Shown: positions 26,680 through 35,977, counted from the stretch's first letter. The stretch is 64,000 nucleotides of DNA from Clostridia bacterium (GCA_017432485.1 JAFRJB010000078.1:1-64000); one strand, 5' to 3'. Notes: generated from the sequence alone by a model not told the origin. Numbers and translations are program-made.

Positions 26680-29600
26680 TTTTCTACTCCTAACTGTTCA
26701 TCCAATTCTTCGAGTTCTTGTTCTTTTTGCGCAATCGCGCCGGTATAATCTTCTCTTTTCGGCAATTCTTCCTCAATGGCGCTTTGCCGCGCTTGCATCG
26801 CAGCAAGACCTGCCCTAAGCTTCTTGTAATACTCCGGGAGATTTTCGAGGAAATGGTCAATTCGAATCAAATTACCGACTTCCGTTTTCCCGAGCTCTAC
26901 ATAATACCTGCCATGTCTTTGTAGCCAAATATAGGGATTTTCTTCGCTCATATTTGCAGGGAGAATGATGTCAAACCCCTGATAGTTATAAAACACTCTT
27001 TCCTGAATCTGTAGCGCATTTTGGCACACGGCTTCGTGAAGCTTGGCGCGTAGGGCAAGGCGCTCTTCCTTGCTATACTCTCGAAAGAACTCCGGGCTTT
27101 GCTCCAAATCCAAGCGGCAGTTTTCAATCGCCTGCTGCTGGTTTTGCAGCTTTGCCGGCAGCGCTGCCAGTTCCTGCTCCAAGCGCATTTTGGTTTCCAC
27201 CTGCTTGTGCTGCAACACAATAAGGCGATTGAGTTTATTGGCTGTTTCCACGCGCCGCTTCATCAAAGGATTGCCAATGGCGATGGCTTTAACCTCCGCA
27301 TAATCGAGCACGGTATCGTCAATATCGCTTGCACTGCGCTGTGCCACACAGCCGGAGAGCAAGTCCGTAATAAAGCGCTGCTTGGTTTCGAGCAACTGCC
27401 AGGAATACGCATCAAAACTGCCTTTGGTGATGTAGCGAAATATTTGCACGCGCTCATTGGTATTGCCCTGCCTTAAAATTCTGCCTTCGCGCTGTGTCAT
27501 ATCCGAAGGCCGCCACGGCACATCGAGGTGGTGCACGGCAATGAGTTTTTGCTGCACATTGACCCCGAGCCCTAATTTAAAAGTGGAGCCGATTAATACG
27601 CGCACTTCGCCCGCATTGAAGCGCTTAAACAATTTCTTTCTTTGGTTTGCCGAGGCGGCATCGTGAATAAAAGCGATTTCTTCGGCGGGAATGCCGTAGG
27701 TGATGAGCAGGTGCTTGAGTTCATCATATATGTTGAACACACCCTTTGGCGTTGAAATATCGCAGAAGACAATTTGGGTGGCTTTTGCGGCGGAAGTTTT
27801 TTGATAGACATCAAACACATTTTCCGCACAGCGCACCACTTTTGACTGCATGGTAAACCCGTAACGCTGATTATCTATCAGGCGCAAATCCAGCGCGCCC
27901 TTTCTGCCATCGGTAGTGATTTTGAGCATATTGTCATCGGTGCGATTCACGCTCCCGCAGCGCACGGCATCGGCACGGCAGGATATTTCCATCAAAAAAT
28001 TTTCAAAATCTTGTGTTTTGGGAATAGTCGCCGTTGTGTAGCCGTCAAAATCCGGCAAGCCGACATTATCCATAGAATGAAAATCCGCCACAGAGGAAAA
28101 CAGCGCCGTCAGCTCCGGCAGATTGTGAAACTTTGCAAGCCTTGTAGCAATGCGGTAATTAGTGGTATCCACATCTACCTCAAACTCCTGGCTCTTTTCC
28201 GCAAACATGCCCACCCAACTGTCAAAGCTCTGCAAATCCACGCCGGCAAGTTCGCCGCTTTGCAGGTATTGCTGCATGATATAGGCATCCGTTACGGAGT
28301 TGGTAATCGGTGTGCCCGTCGCAAACACCACGCCCTTACCGTCATTTTGCTTTTGCACCATGTGGACTTTATCCATCATATCCTGACAGCGTTTGGAACC
28401 GCTTTTATTGACACCCAGGATGTTCCCCATCTTTGTTTTGAGGGGCACATTTTTAAAATTGTGTGCTTCATCTACAAACAACCGCGTAATCCCAAGTTCA
28501 TCGAAGTACAGCCCGTCATAACTGTCCTCAATCACACCGATGATTTCCCGCAGTTTTTTCTGCAGTTTGAACCGGTGCCTGCTGAGCGTGTTGGTGGATT
28601 TCATCCGCTTATGAATGATTTCTTCAATCTCTTTGATTTGGTCGTTGAGCTCATCCTCGTAATAATCGCGCGAAAGCGGGATCATTTCAAAACAGCTGTA
28701 TGTCATCAGAATGGCATCATACGTATTGTCGCGCATTTTTATGAGGGTGTTTTCTCTTTTGGCGGGCGAAAAATTGTTTTGATTGACCACCAGCAGATTT
28801 GCCTGCGGGTACATGGTGCGATAAATGCTGACCCACTGCGTGAGCACATTGTTGGGTACGACATATAGATTCTTTTTGGAAAGCCCCATGCGCTTTAATT
28901 CCATGCCTGCCGCAATCATAATGTAGGTTTTTCCGGCACCCACATCATGCGCCAAAAGGGTATTCGGCGTAAACAGAATTCTTGCCACCGCATCTTTTTG
29001 ATAGGGGTACAGCTTCACTTCGGGTGACATATTCGGAAATTCCAAAAACGAACCGTCAAAAATGCGGCGCTTCACACAGCTGAACCGGTCTTCAAAGATT
29101 GTTGTTAAGCGCTCTTTTCTGTCCTTATCACTCCAAACCCATTTTTGAAAGCACCGGGTGAGCTCCTTTTGTTTTTCGAGTGCCAAAGCGGTTTCGGAAG
29201 CATTGAGCGTTCTCTTGTTTGTGGATTTATCGGTATCATATACCGCAATTTGCCGCAAATTGATGGTTTTCTCCAGCAAGTGGAGCGCATTGATTCTGCT
29301 TGTACCATAGGTGCTGGTTGCTTTCACTTCTCTTGCATACAGCCATTTGTTGGTGATTTCCCATGTGCCGGTAATATCATCATGACTGACAAGGCAATAG
29401 CATTTTTCACATTGACGTAAATACCGATTTTGATACGGCTCACCAAACAAGTAAAGGATGAATGCCTCTATTATGTCAGTCGGCACCCACGGCGTACCAA
29501 GCGTGATATAAATATCTTTGGGTGCCACGGCTTTGGGCAGCACCGCTTCGATAGCACTGATGTTTTCGCTAAAATAGCCGTTGTATTTTTTGTTTGCTTC

Positions 29601-30152
29601 CAAAGCGGCGTCATACTTGCGCATCATATTGCCTGAAAGGTATTCATCCGCAGTTTCCCAGCCTTTATAAAAACACTCATTCCAAGTCAAAGGATTTTGG
29701 TAAATGCTGCCTTTGAGCGCCTTAATGACGGTTTTGTAGTCATTCCCGGTAACGGAAGCAATAAATTCAATATCCACCACACCCAGTGTGGCGAGGGACT
29801 TTATGAGCGCATCGGGAATGCTGTCAATGTGAATGCCCTGAGCGCACTCGAGCGCGTTAAACGGATTGCTCCAACTTAGCGGCAAATCCATGCTCGTCAC
29901 AGCTTCAATATGTGCCTGTTCGCGCTGTTTTCTCTCCTGTTCCAGGCGCGCTTTTTCCTCTTCGCGCTTTTTGCGGTCAGCTTCTTTTTTCTTCTGCTCG
30001 GTTTCGTTTTTCATTTGCAGCAAATCATCAAAAGCCAACTGCAGTGATTCGGTTGCCACATCCAAATCTTCCTGCGAAAGCCTGTCGCCGAAGTCTTTTA
30101 AGTTTTGAAAAAACTCATCGAGTATTTGCTTTTTTTGGCTGATATCGCCCAT
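26676..30152 (-). CDS. SNF2/DarB-type SF2 helicase without methylase domain
   Basis: 1158 residues. A charged coiled coil (about 45-85) is followed by the domain that normally precedes the helicase in DarB-like methylase-helicases of conjugative elements (AAEANKKYNGYF-type helices, LGTPWVPTDIIEAF). The helicase has AHDVGAGKTYIM (about 403), FVDEAHNFKNV (about 560), FATGTPITNSVTDA (about 617) and DVPWRPSDMTQREGRILRQG (about 885). A C-terminal coiled-coil region follows. No N6-methylase motif is present, so this is a stand-alone version of that lineage. It is coupled to moxR by ATGA, pointing to a DNA translocase remodelled by the MoxR-VWA pair. Confidence 0.85.
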   Translation of the reverse strand: MGDISQKKQILDEFFQNLKDFGDRLSQEDLDVATESLQLAFDDLLQMKNETEQKKKEADRKKREEEKARLEQERKQREQAHIEAVTSMDLPLSWSNPFNALECAQGIHIDSIPDALIKSLATLGVVDIEFIASVTGNDYKTVIKALKGSIYQNPLTWNECFYKGWETADEYLSGNMMRKYDAALEANKKYNGYFSENISAIEAVLPKAVAPKDIYITLGTPWVPTDIIEAFILYLFGEPYQNRYLRQCEKCYCLVSHDDITGTWEITNKWLYAREVKATSTYGTSRINALHLLEKTINLRQIAVYDTDKSTNKRTLNASETALALEKQKELTRCFQKWVWSDKDRKERLTTIFEDRFSCVKRRIFDGSFLEFPNMSPEVKLYPYQKDAVARILFTPNTLLAHDVGAGKTYIMIAAGMELKRMGLSKKNLYVVPNNVLTQWVSIYRTMYPQANLLVVNQNNFSPAKRENTLIKMRDNTYDAILMTYSCFEMIPLSRDYYEDELNDQIKEIEEIIHKRMKSTNTLSRHRFKLQKKLREIIGVIEDSYDGLYFDELGITRLFVDEAHNFKNVPLKTKMGNILGVNKSGSKRCQDMMDKVHMVQKQNDGKGVVFATGTPITNSVTDAYIMQQYLQSGELAGVDLQSFDSWVGMFAEKSQEFEVDVDTTNYRIATRLAKFHNLPELTALFSSVADFHSMDNVGLPDFDGYTTATIPKTQDFENFLMEISCRADAVRCGSVNRTDDNMLKITTDGRKGALDLRLIDNQRYGFTMQSKVVRCAENVFDVYQKTSAAKATQIVFCDISTPKGVFNIYDELKHLLITYGIPAEEIAFIHDAASANQRKKLFKRFNAGEVRVLIGSTFKLGLGVNVQQKLIAVHHLDVPWRPSDMTQREGRILRQGNTNERVQIFRYITKGSFDAYSWQLLETKQRFITDLLSGCVAQRSASDIDDTVLDYAEVKAIAIGNPLMKRRVETANKLNRLIVLQHKQVETKMRLEQELAALPAKLQNQQQAIENCRLDLEQSPEFFREYSKEERLALRAKLHEAVCQNALQIQERVFYNYQGFDIILPANMSEENPYIWLQRHGRYYVELGKTEVGNLIRIDHFLENLPEYYKKLRAGLAAMQARQSAIEEELPKREDYTGAIAQKEQELEELDEQLGVEK

Positions 30153-30184
30153 CTATCCCACCGCCCTTCGCAATTTCTATGGGC

Positions 30185-30224
30185 ATTATACAAGGAAGGA
30201 TGGACTAAAAAGAGCCCATCCTTC
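30185..30224 (-). promoter_or_regulatory. Hairpin and possible -10 between PolC-like and helicase genes
   Basis: GAAGGATGG (30195-30203) pairs with CCATCCTTC (30216-30224). On the minus strand no T-run follows, so termination there would be weak. TATAAT (30185-30190, minus) follows, with no clear -35. This may attenuate or restart transcription inside the cluster. Confidence 0.4.
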
Positions 30225-30228
30225 TTTT

Positions 30229-32475
30229 TTATTCTTTCGATTCTTCAAATGCTTTCATTTCTTCTCGTACTTCCTCAAACTCTTTGGGGTAATTAAGCTT
30301 GTACCACAACTGCTTAAATGCCGTGATCATGTATTCCACCGCGTGTGCTTTCGGGAACAAATAAAGAATTTTTTTCGCTGATTCCAGATACCAATCGGGC
30401 ACACCGATTTCTTTGAGTGCATTTTCGTAATCGGGCAAAAACCGTTTCATTTTGCCTTTTCTTACCGCTTCGCTGATTTTGTAACAGTCAAGCCGGCTTA
30501 AAGGCGCTTCATTTCCCGTTTTTGCTTCATACTCAAATCTTTTCTTGTCAAGATAAAGAAACACACTCTCTCGAAAATCTATCACTTCGCCCAACTCACA
30601 AGTTTTGTTTGCAAGCAGGTCTTTCGCATTGTCCTCATAGGTATCTGTGCCTTGAAAAAGCCCGTTCAAAGTGACATAATCTGAAAACTTCTGCGGTTTT
30701 GTGTGCGCAAATGCTGCTCTGACATAATCCGTGTCAATTTCAAAAACACCACCGGTATTTCCCGCTTCAATCGCCTCTAAAATGGCGGCATTGTCGGCAA
30801 GGTCATTTTCCGTTGGCTTAGCGCCTGTTTTTTCTTCGAGCCTTCGCAACATTTGAGGTGCATCATGCCCTATGATATCCACTTTGAATAATGTATCATA
30901 AAGCGCCTCAAAATACGACAAATGAGTCACAGCAATGCGCTTCCCCTCATCTTCAATCACTTCCACCGGAGTGAAATCTTCAATCTCATACCCCTGCGGG
31001 ATAAAGAGCAAAGCTGCCGGGTTCATACAGGTCCTGCGAAAAGCGCCTTCACATGCCTTTGCAACAAACTCTTTTTCCTCGACCGAAAGGTCGGGCAAAA
31101 GATTTTCCACCAAACTTTTGGCGGTTCTATATGGCACTATCGTTGCCAAGCCGCCTCTGATCGTTTTGCAGTTTTCCAACAGCGTTTCGGCGAAAGCCAT
31201 GCATGCTTCTCGGTATTCCGTGCAGTAATTCAAAACGAGATACGGCTCTTTATCACCTTCATAAGCAAATAGTGTTTCGTATGGGATGTTGTGCCCATCG
31301 CGCACCATATCATTCCCGCAATGCGGGCATTTTTTCGCCGGCAAATCGAAGCCGGAGGCGAAGCCCGGGGCAAACTCTGTATGGTAGCAATGCTCACAGC
31401 GGTAATGCGCCGGCAAAGGGTTGGTCTGTGTCAGCCCCAGGCAATAGGCAATCAGTGACGAACCGACAGCACCTCTGGAAATAACGGGAAATCCCTTTGC
31501 TTTGCTTTCATCGACAAGTTTCATTGCAACCCAAAAAGGCAACGCAGACCACTCTTCGTTCCCATGCAAAAAACCGAGTTCTGTTTCAAGCCGCGTTTTG
31601 ACTAACTCCGGCAAGGTTTCACCATACATCTCTTTTGCTTTGTCATATGCGCGCTGCTCAAGTTTTATATAGGCACCTTTCGGCAAATCGGGACGATAAA
31701 TGCTGGGTGGAATCGGTCGAACATCCTCAATTTTTTCCATAAGTTTATAAGCATTATCAATTACCACTTCTTCCGCCTGTTCGCCGAGATATTCAAACGC
31801 CGCTAACATTTTTTCTGTTGTGAATAATGACAGGTCTTCAAACATTTCGGGGTCTTTCCCTTTGGAATAAAGCAAAACCTGCCTTGCTATCGCATCCTCT
31901 TCTTTTAAATAGTACGGGCTGTTGGAAGCAATCACAAGTGTTTCTGCCTCTTTTGAAAGGGAAATGATTTTTTCAACATCCTCATGCCCATTTAATGGAC
32001 TTACGAGAATAAAATCATAAAACTTCATTGTTTCTATGATTTCACTCTCATTGTCGCAAAGCCCGAGCTTACAAATCACATCAGAATGTATTCCGTTTGT
32101 GCCGACAAATAAACCCTCCCTGCTTTCCAATTCGGCATAGCCGTTTTGGTAATATGCCGAAATGAGCTTATAAAGATTTTTCCTGCCGGTTTCATTTTTG
32201 ACAAGGAAAATAATTCTGCTGTAATCGTTCTCATCATCCACTTCGCAATAGATTCTGCCGTTTTTATAAAACGCCTCCATGCCGAGAATGAGTTTGATAC
32301 CTTCTCTCTTTGCATATTTATATGCCTGCGGCAAGGCTTTCACCGAACCGATATCGGTGAAGCCAATCGCTTCCATGCCAAGTTTTGCCGCATGTTCAAC
32401 GATCTCTCTTGCACTGTTTACCCCGTTCATCTTGGAGTAATTCGAGTGCATATTCAGTTCTATTCTTTGTCTCAT
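30229..32475 (-). CDS. PolC-derived pseudo-polymerase with degenerate PHP domain
   Basis: 748 residues from ATG 32475, with AAAGGAG upstream. It aligns along PolC from the PHP domain to the KAHA motif: EREGLFVGT-like segment, SRGAVGSSLIAY, Zn cluster CEHCYHTE...KKCPHCG, FASGFDLPAKKC, FPKAHAVEY. The inserted 3'-5' exonuclease, OB domain and C-terminal clamp region are absent. The PolC catalytic PDIDLNF reads PYLVLNY (about 411) and the third aspartate in HFDFH reads HLSYF (about 516), so all three polymerase carboxylates are gone. In PHP, His10 and Glu67 remain, but HxH, the D after MS and VTDH are changed (NMH, MNG, FTDI). It is probably a catalytically dead DNA-binding scaffold. Confidence 0.85.
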   Translation of the reverse strand: MRQRIELNMHSNYSKMNGVNSAREIVEHAAKLGMEAIGFTDIGSVKALPQAYKYAKREGIKLILGMEAFYKNGRIYCEVDDENDYSRIIFLVKNETGRKNLYKLISAYYQNGYAELESREGLFVGTNGIHSDVICKLGLCDNESEIIETMKFYDFILVSPLNGHEDVEKIISLSKEAETLVIASNSPYYLKEEDAIARQVLLYSKGKDPEMFEDLSLFTTEKMLAAFEYLGEQAEEVVIDNAYKLMEKIEDVRPIPPSIYRPDLPKGAYIKLEQRAYDKAKEMYGETLPELVKTRLETELGFLHGNEEWSALPFWVAMKLVDESKAKGFPVISRGAVGSSLIAYCLGLTQTNPLPAHYRCEHCYHTEFAPGFASGFDLPAKKCPHCGNDMVRDGHNIPYETLFAYEGDKEPYLVLNYCTEYREACMAFAETLLENCKTIRGGLATIVPYRTAKSLVENLLPDLSVEEKEFVAKACEGAFRRTCMNPAALLFIPQGYEIEDFTPVEVIEDEGKRIAVTHLSYFEALYDTLFKVDIIGHDAPQMLRRLEEKTGAKPTENDLADNAAILEAIEAGNTGGVFEIDTDYVRAAFAHTKPQKFSDYVTLNGLFQGTDTYEDNAKDLLANKTCELGEVIDFRESVFLYLDKKRFEYEAKTGNEAPLSRLDCYKISEAVRKGKMKRFLPDYENALKEIGVPDWYLESAKKILYLFPKAHAVEYMITAFKQLWYKLNYPKEFEEVREEMKAFEESKE

Positions 32476-32509
32476 TGGTTTTCTCCTTTCGCCGTTTTTT
32501 ACACTGCAA

Positions 32510-32518
32510 ATTATAACA
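32510..32518 (-). promoter_or_regulatory. Extended -10 promoter of the PolC-like/helicase cluster
   Basis: Minus-strand TGTTATAAT, an extended -10 (TGnTATAAT), lies 35 bases before ATG 32475 and just after the upstream lipoprotein gene's terminator. No strong -35 is seen. Confidence 0.6.
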
Positions 32519-32531
32519 GTGCGTGTGGCAT

Positions 32532-32561
32532 AAAAAAGTCCCACACCGGGGAAGTGTGGGA
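32532..32561 (-). terminator. Terminator of lipoprotein gene
   Basis: TCCCACAC (32539-32546) pairs with GTGTGGGA (32554-32561), with a six-T run on the minus-strand 3' side. It isolates the lipoprotein gene from the downstream cluster. Confidence 0.85.
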
Positions 32562-32576
32562 TGTTACAGTGATTCT

Positions 32577-32981
32577 TTAGTTTTCGTGGCTTTCGATTTC
32601 CACTTTTTGCACATTACCGCATTGCGGGCAAGTAAAGCTTGAATTGTATGTGCCGAATGTGTGGTGGATAGTGCGTGTGCTTGAGCTGACATAACCGCAA
32701 GACTCACATTTTTCGCAGTACTTCACCTCATCGGAACCATCCTGGTTTTCAATCACACAACCTTGAATAGCAGAATGATAATACTGCGGTTGCGTTTCTT
32801 CTTCCTCATAGGCTTCAGTGGTTGTCGCAGCGGCGGTTGGTGCATCGCTTGTGGCAGATTGTGCAGTTGTTGTGGCAGCAGTACCTGTGCTTTCCTCGGA
32901 TGTTTTCTCCAAGCTATTGCCGCAAGCTACCAACATAAACGCCAAGATAAATGCCATTAAACAAACAATTAATTTCTTCAT
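32577..32981 (-). CDS. Small lipoprotein with zinc-ribbon-like Cys pairs
   Basis: 134 residues from ATG 32981, which follows AAAGGAGG; the upstream in-frame ATG lacks one. A type II signal peptide ends LVACGN (lipobox LVAC), then comes a Ser/Thr/Ala-rich linker as in exported Clostridial lipoproteins, then CEKCESCG and CPQCG, a likely zinc ribbon. Predicted to be anchored on the outer face of the membrane. Function unknown. Confidence 0.8.
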   Translation of the reverse strand: MKKLIVCLMAFILAFMLVACGNSLEKTSEESTGTAATTTAQSATSDAPTAAATTTEAYEEEETQPQYYHSAIQGCVIENQDGSDEVKYCEKCESCGYVSSSTRTIHHTFGTYNSSFTCPQCGNVQKVEIESHEN

Positions 32982-33039
32982 AAAAATACCTCCTTTGTGT
33001 TTGTTAAAATCAAAATACCATATTGCATGGCGCAAAAAT

Positions 33040-33062
33040 ATCCCACGGATGACTCCGTGGGT
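33040..33062 (-). terminator. Hairpin between phosphatase and lipoprotein genes
   Basis: CCCACGG (33042-33048) pairs with CCGTGGG (33055-33061); the minus side continues into an AT-rich run. Weak to moderate terminator. Confidence 0.55.
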
Positions 33063-33082
33063 TATTTCAAGATAATTAAATA

Positions 33083-33781
33083 TTATAATCTGAATTGTTG
33101 CATATCATCCAGCCGCAAGAGAATCGGGTCGGCGCCGAAGTTCACACCGCAGTCGATGCAAGCCCATGTATCGGTGAAAAGAATCTCGCCTTCATACTCT
33201 TTGCCAAAAGTGGCAGTCGGCGTGTGCCCGAAGATAGTGTAAATATCTTCAAAATAGCGCTCATCTATCGTCGGGCGGTGCCAGATAAGGTCATCCGCCG
33301 TGTAGTCCTCTATCACCTTATCGGGTGCGAAGTTGCCGAGCCCTGCGTGAGTGAGAAGGTACTCCCTGCCGCCGGCACTTACGCGCTCATACAGCGGCAA
33401 GTCGCGCAGGAAGTCGAGAATATCCAGTCGCGTTTCAAAGGGCTGTTTTTCCAACGCATTTAATGTTACATCACCGCCGTTCGCCTTCCACTCGTTGTAA
33501 AGCAACATGTTTTCGACCGAGAGTGCTTCAGTGCCCTCATCGGTCACCTCTTCAAAGAGAAAGGCGCAGGAAAGCAGTGCCGCCTCATGGTTGCCGAGGA
33601 GCATTTGAATATTGTATTGGTACATCAGCCACTGCAGCATCTCCACGCCGCCGTCACCGTTTCGGTCAATGACATCGCCGAGGATGTAGAGAAAATCATC
33701 CTCGCCGAAATCGGCTTTTTTCAGCAACGCTTTGAACCGCTCCAAATCGTAGCCGTGCAGGTCAGAAATTACGTAGGTCAT
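33083..33781 (-). CDS. Serine/threonine-type metallophosphoesterase
   Basis: 232 residues. Calcineurin-like phosphatase motifs are in order: ISDLHG (DxH, residues 5-10), LGDVIDRN (GDxxDR), LLGNHEA (GNHE), a later THAGL and IFGHTPT. This matches PrpA/PrpB-like bacterial PPP-family phosphatases, which act on phosphoproteins or dinucleotide alarmones. It starts seven bases after the 308-residue gene, so the two probably share a transcript. Confidence 0.88.
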   Translation of the reverse strand: MTYVISDLHGYDLERFKALLKKADFGEDDFLYILGDVIDRNGDGGVEMLQWLMYQYNIQMLLGNHEAALLSCAFLFEEVTDEGTEALSVENMLLYNEWKANGGDVTLNALEKQPFETRLDILDFLRDLPLYERVSAGGREYLLTHAGLGNFAPDKVIEDYTADDLIWHRPTIDERYFEDIYTIFGHTPTATFGKEYEGEILFTDTWACIDCGVNFGADPILLRLDDMQQFRL

Positions 33782-33788
33782 AGGTTAG

Positions 33789-34715
33789 TTATTCTTCAAT
33801 AAGTTTTTCCCATTTTGTTATTGAGTCAGGGAGAATGTTCTTATATTCATTATAAAAAGCCATTAATTCTTCCCTTTGAACAATTATACACCGTGAGTCT
33901 TCCGGGACATTCTCGATGTGCGGTGCATATAAATAAACTAAGTAACCACCATCAATATATGGCTGATAATCTAAAGCGTTTATTGTCTTTTTCTTTCCGC
34001 CTTTTGCTTGCACAACAGCCCTTCTCTTGTGTTTTTTACTTCTTGATATTAGTTCGCATTCTATTTTTACGGTTGTAGACTTATTTGCAATTGAGTTGGA
34101 TAACACATAATAGTCTTCTTTAATTTGAAGATAAGAAATAACTAATTCTTCTAAATCAAAATCAGGCAAATTATCTAACAAGTTTCCTTGAATAGCATTG
34201 TACGAATACTTCTTTCTTTCCGATACCTTATTAAATATATATTTTGAATACTCAAAAATCAGTTGCTGTGAATCATTTTGTTTTATTATTTCAGCAGTAC
34301 CGCCTCTTGGTCGATTAAATGATGCTTTGATTTGCCCGGGAACCTCTAAACCAACTCGAAAAGCCTCTACAGGCAATATAGCACCAATATCTTTATCACC
34401 ATCAAAATAAGGTAATGGTTTGTCAACTAATACACTACAAATCCAGTAATATCCTTCTAAATCACGAGTCCAGTACAAATCATCTTTTTTTACATCCCAA
34501 AAAAGATTAAAAACAGGGCTTATTCGTTTTACATGCTTTTTTGTAGCATTGTAAAAATCCTCAAAACTATCAAAATGATTTGTTGCTTCTTTCTCGTAAA
34601 TATTCGTCCAACCAATTGCCAAAAACTGTTCTTTACCATTAAGGCAGAAATCAATCAAATCATTTCTTTTTTTTGCAGATGTTTTTAAATGTATTCTTGT
34701 TGCATATTCGTTCAT
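33789..34715 (-). CDS. PUA/EVE-like domain plus PD-(D/E)XK-like nuclease domain
   Basis: 308 residues. The first 130 residues (FLAIGWTNIYE ... LYWTRDLEGYYWICSVL) resemble PUA/EVE-superfamily domains that read modified bases. The C-terminal half contains VKIECELISRSKKHKRRAVVQAKGG, similar to the E...QxK strands of Mrr-like PD-(D/E)XK nucleases, then YLVYLYAPHIE. A base-modification reader joined to a nuclease would be a type IV-like restriction enzyme. Domain calls are by eye and the catalytic set is incomplete; GAGG precedes the ATG. Confidence 0.55.
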   Translation of the reverse strand: MNEYATRIHLKTSAKKRNDLIDFCLNGKEQFLAIGWTNIYEKEATNHFDSFEDFYNATKKHVKRISPVFNLFWDVKKDDLYWTRDLEGYYWICSVLVDKPLPYFDGDKDIGAILPVEAFRVGLEVPGQIKASFNRPRGGTAEIIKQNDSQQLIFEYSKYIFNKVSERKKYSYNAIQGNLLDNLPDFDLEELVISYLQIKEDYYVLSNSIANKSTTVKIECELISRSKKHKRRAVVQAKGGKKKTINALDYQPYIDGGYLVYLYAPHIENVPEDSRCIIVQREELMAFYNEYKNILPDSITKWEKLIEE

Positions 34716-34821
34716 AATAATTCCTCTTTTCTATTATTCTTTTATTCTACCACATTCTCATACCCTTGTAAATCTGCAAGCAGTTTTTGAAAAGTGATAA
34801 AGCATCAATAATAAGATACAG

Positions 34822-34853
34822 CAAGAGATGCACTGAAAACAGTGCATCTCTTG
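34822..34853 (-). terminator. Terminator of 34858 gene
   Basis: Perfect 14-bp arms CAAGAGATGCACTG / CAGTGCATCTCTTG around AAAA, immediately after the stop. Confidence 0.85.
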
Positions 34854-34857
34854 TGTA

Positions 34858-35688
34858 CTATTTGGTCACTACAACAATCATATATTTGAATGGATGTCCC
34901 TTCCGCGCATTTCCTTCTCTAACTTCTTCGTAGCCACTCGGAGAAAGAGGTGAAAAAGGGTTTTCACTATTCATATAGTCTTTCCATTCCAGTTTGTATT
35001 CATGGCCCAAGGTAATAGCATTAAAGCGTTCATTTTTTTGTTTTTCAATTTGCATTGTACCATCGCTATTGAACCAATCACCGGTGTTTTTATCTACCCA
35101 ACCTAATTTTGAATTTTTTTCAATGGTTCTGTATGGACAATATTGTGCGTTTTCAGAAGAAAATAGATAATAATCACGCCTTGGCGATTTGGTAATATTT
35201 CTAACGCCTTCACCCCATATTTTAGGTTCGTTACTGATTATAATGGCGAATCCTTTTTCTATACTAAAATTGCTTTCTCCATCGAAAGGAGTAAACTGTT
35301 TGTTAATTACAATTTTCTCCAAGCGTTCTACATCTTTCAAATAATCATAACTGGCATCATCGTGAGCACCCTGTAAATAGGTAATCTTTGTTAAGTCCCC
35401 TTTTTTATACTTAATCTGCTTATCAGCTGTTTTGTATTTTAATTCAATAGGGTAATACTTATTATCAACCCGGACAACTATATCTGTATACATTTTATTT
35501 TCTATTGATAGATGCTCAAGTTTAACCTTGTCGTTATCATCACCAAAAAGCTTGTTACCTTTTTTATCTTTATATTCTCTCAAAGCCCACGCCAATTCAA
35601 ACTGAAACTGAGCTTCGTTAGAAAAAATCTTTCCTTCTTCGGCAAATTGTTTAATGATATCCTCCAATATTTCTTTTGTTAATTCCAT
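34858..35688 (-). CDS. PD-(D/E)XK nuclease-like protein
   Basis: 276 residues. MYTDIVVRVDNKYYPIELKYKT (about 66-87) gives the D...ExK arrangement of PD-(D/E)XK nucleases, preceded by an N-terminal helix with FQFELAWAL, as in many restriction-like proteins. The C-terminal region is not recognised. GGAGG precedes the ATG and a strong terminator follows, so it is monocistronic. Likely an accessory nuclease of this variable region; no partner methylase is seen. Confidence 0.6.
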   Translation of the reverse strand: MELTKEILEDIIKQFAEEGKIFSNEAQFQFELAWALREYKDKKGNKLFGDDNDKVKLEHLSIENKMYTDIVVRVDNKYYPIELKYKTADKQIKYKKGDLTKITYLQGAHDDASYDYLKDVERLEKIVINKQFTPFDGESNFSIEKGFAIIISNEPKIWGEGVRNITKSPRRDYYLFSSENAQYCPYRTIEKNSKLGWVDKNTGDWFNSDGTMQIEKQKNERFNAITLGHEYKLEWKDYMNSENPFSPLSPSGYEEVREGNARKGHPFKYMIVVVTK

Positions 35689-35932
35689 TCTTCTCTCCTC
35701 CTTTTTCTTTTATAATACCACACTCAAAACCCAATCGCAATTTAATCATACACGCCACCGTGCGACAAATTGAGGGCATAGAAAAACAGTTATCAACTAT
35801 TGCAAGTGGCATATAAAACCAAAAAGTGTCAAGTTTTTTTGAAATTTACTTGACATTTTTAAAGATTCTATTTTTTGATTTAAGTGAATTTCTAATCAAA
35901 CTATATCATTGCATTGATATAAAAATCTTAAA

Positions 35933-35952
35933 GCGGCGAGTTTCCTCGCCGC
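35933..35952 (-). terminator. GCGGCGAG-type terminator of flavinylation operon
   Basis: GCGGCGAG / CTCGCCGC around TTTC, 25 bases after the stop of the FMN-binding gene, with an AT-rich minus-strand 3' side. Confidence 0.75.
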
Positions 35953-35977
35953 GGAAATTATATTTGTAAATTACTAC

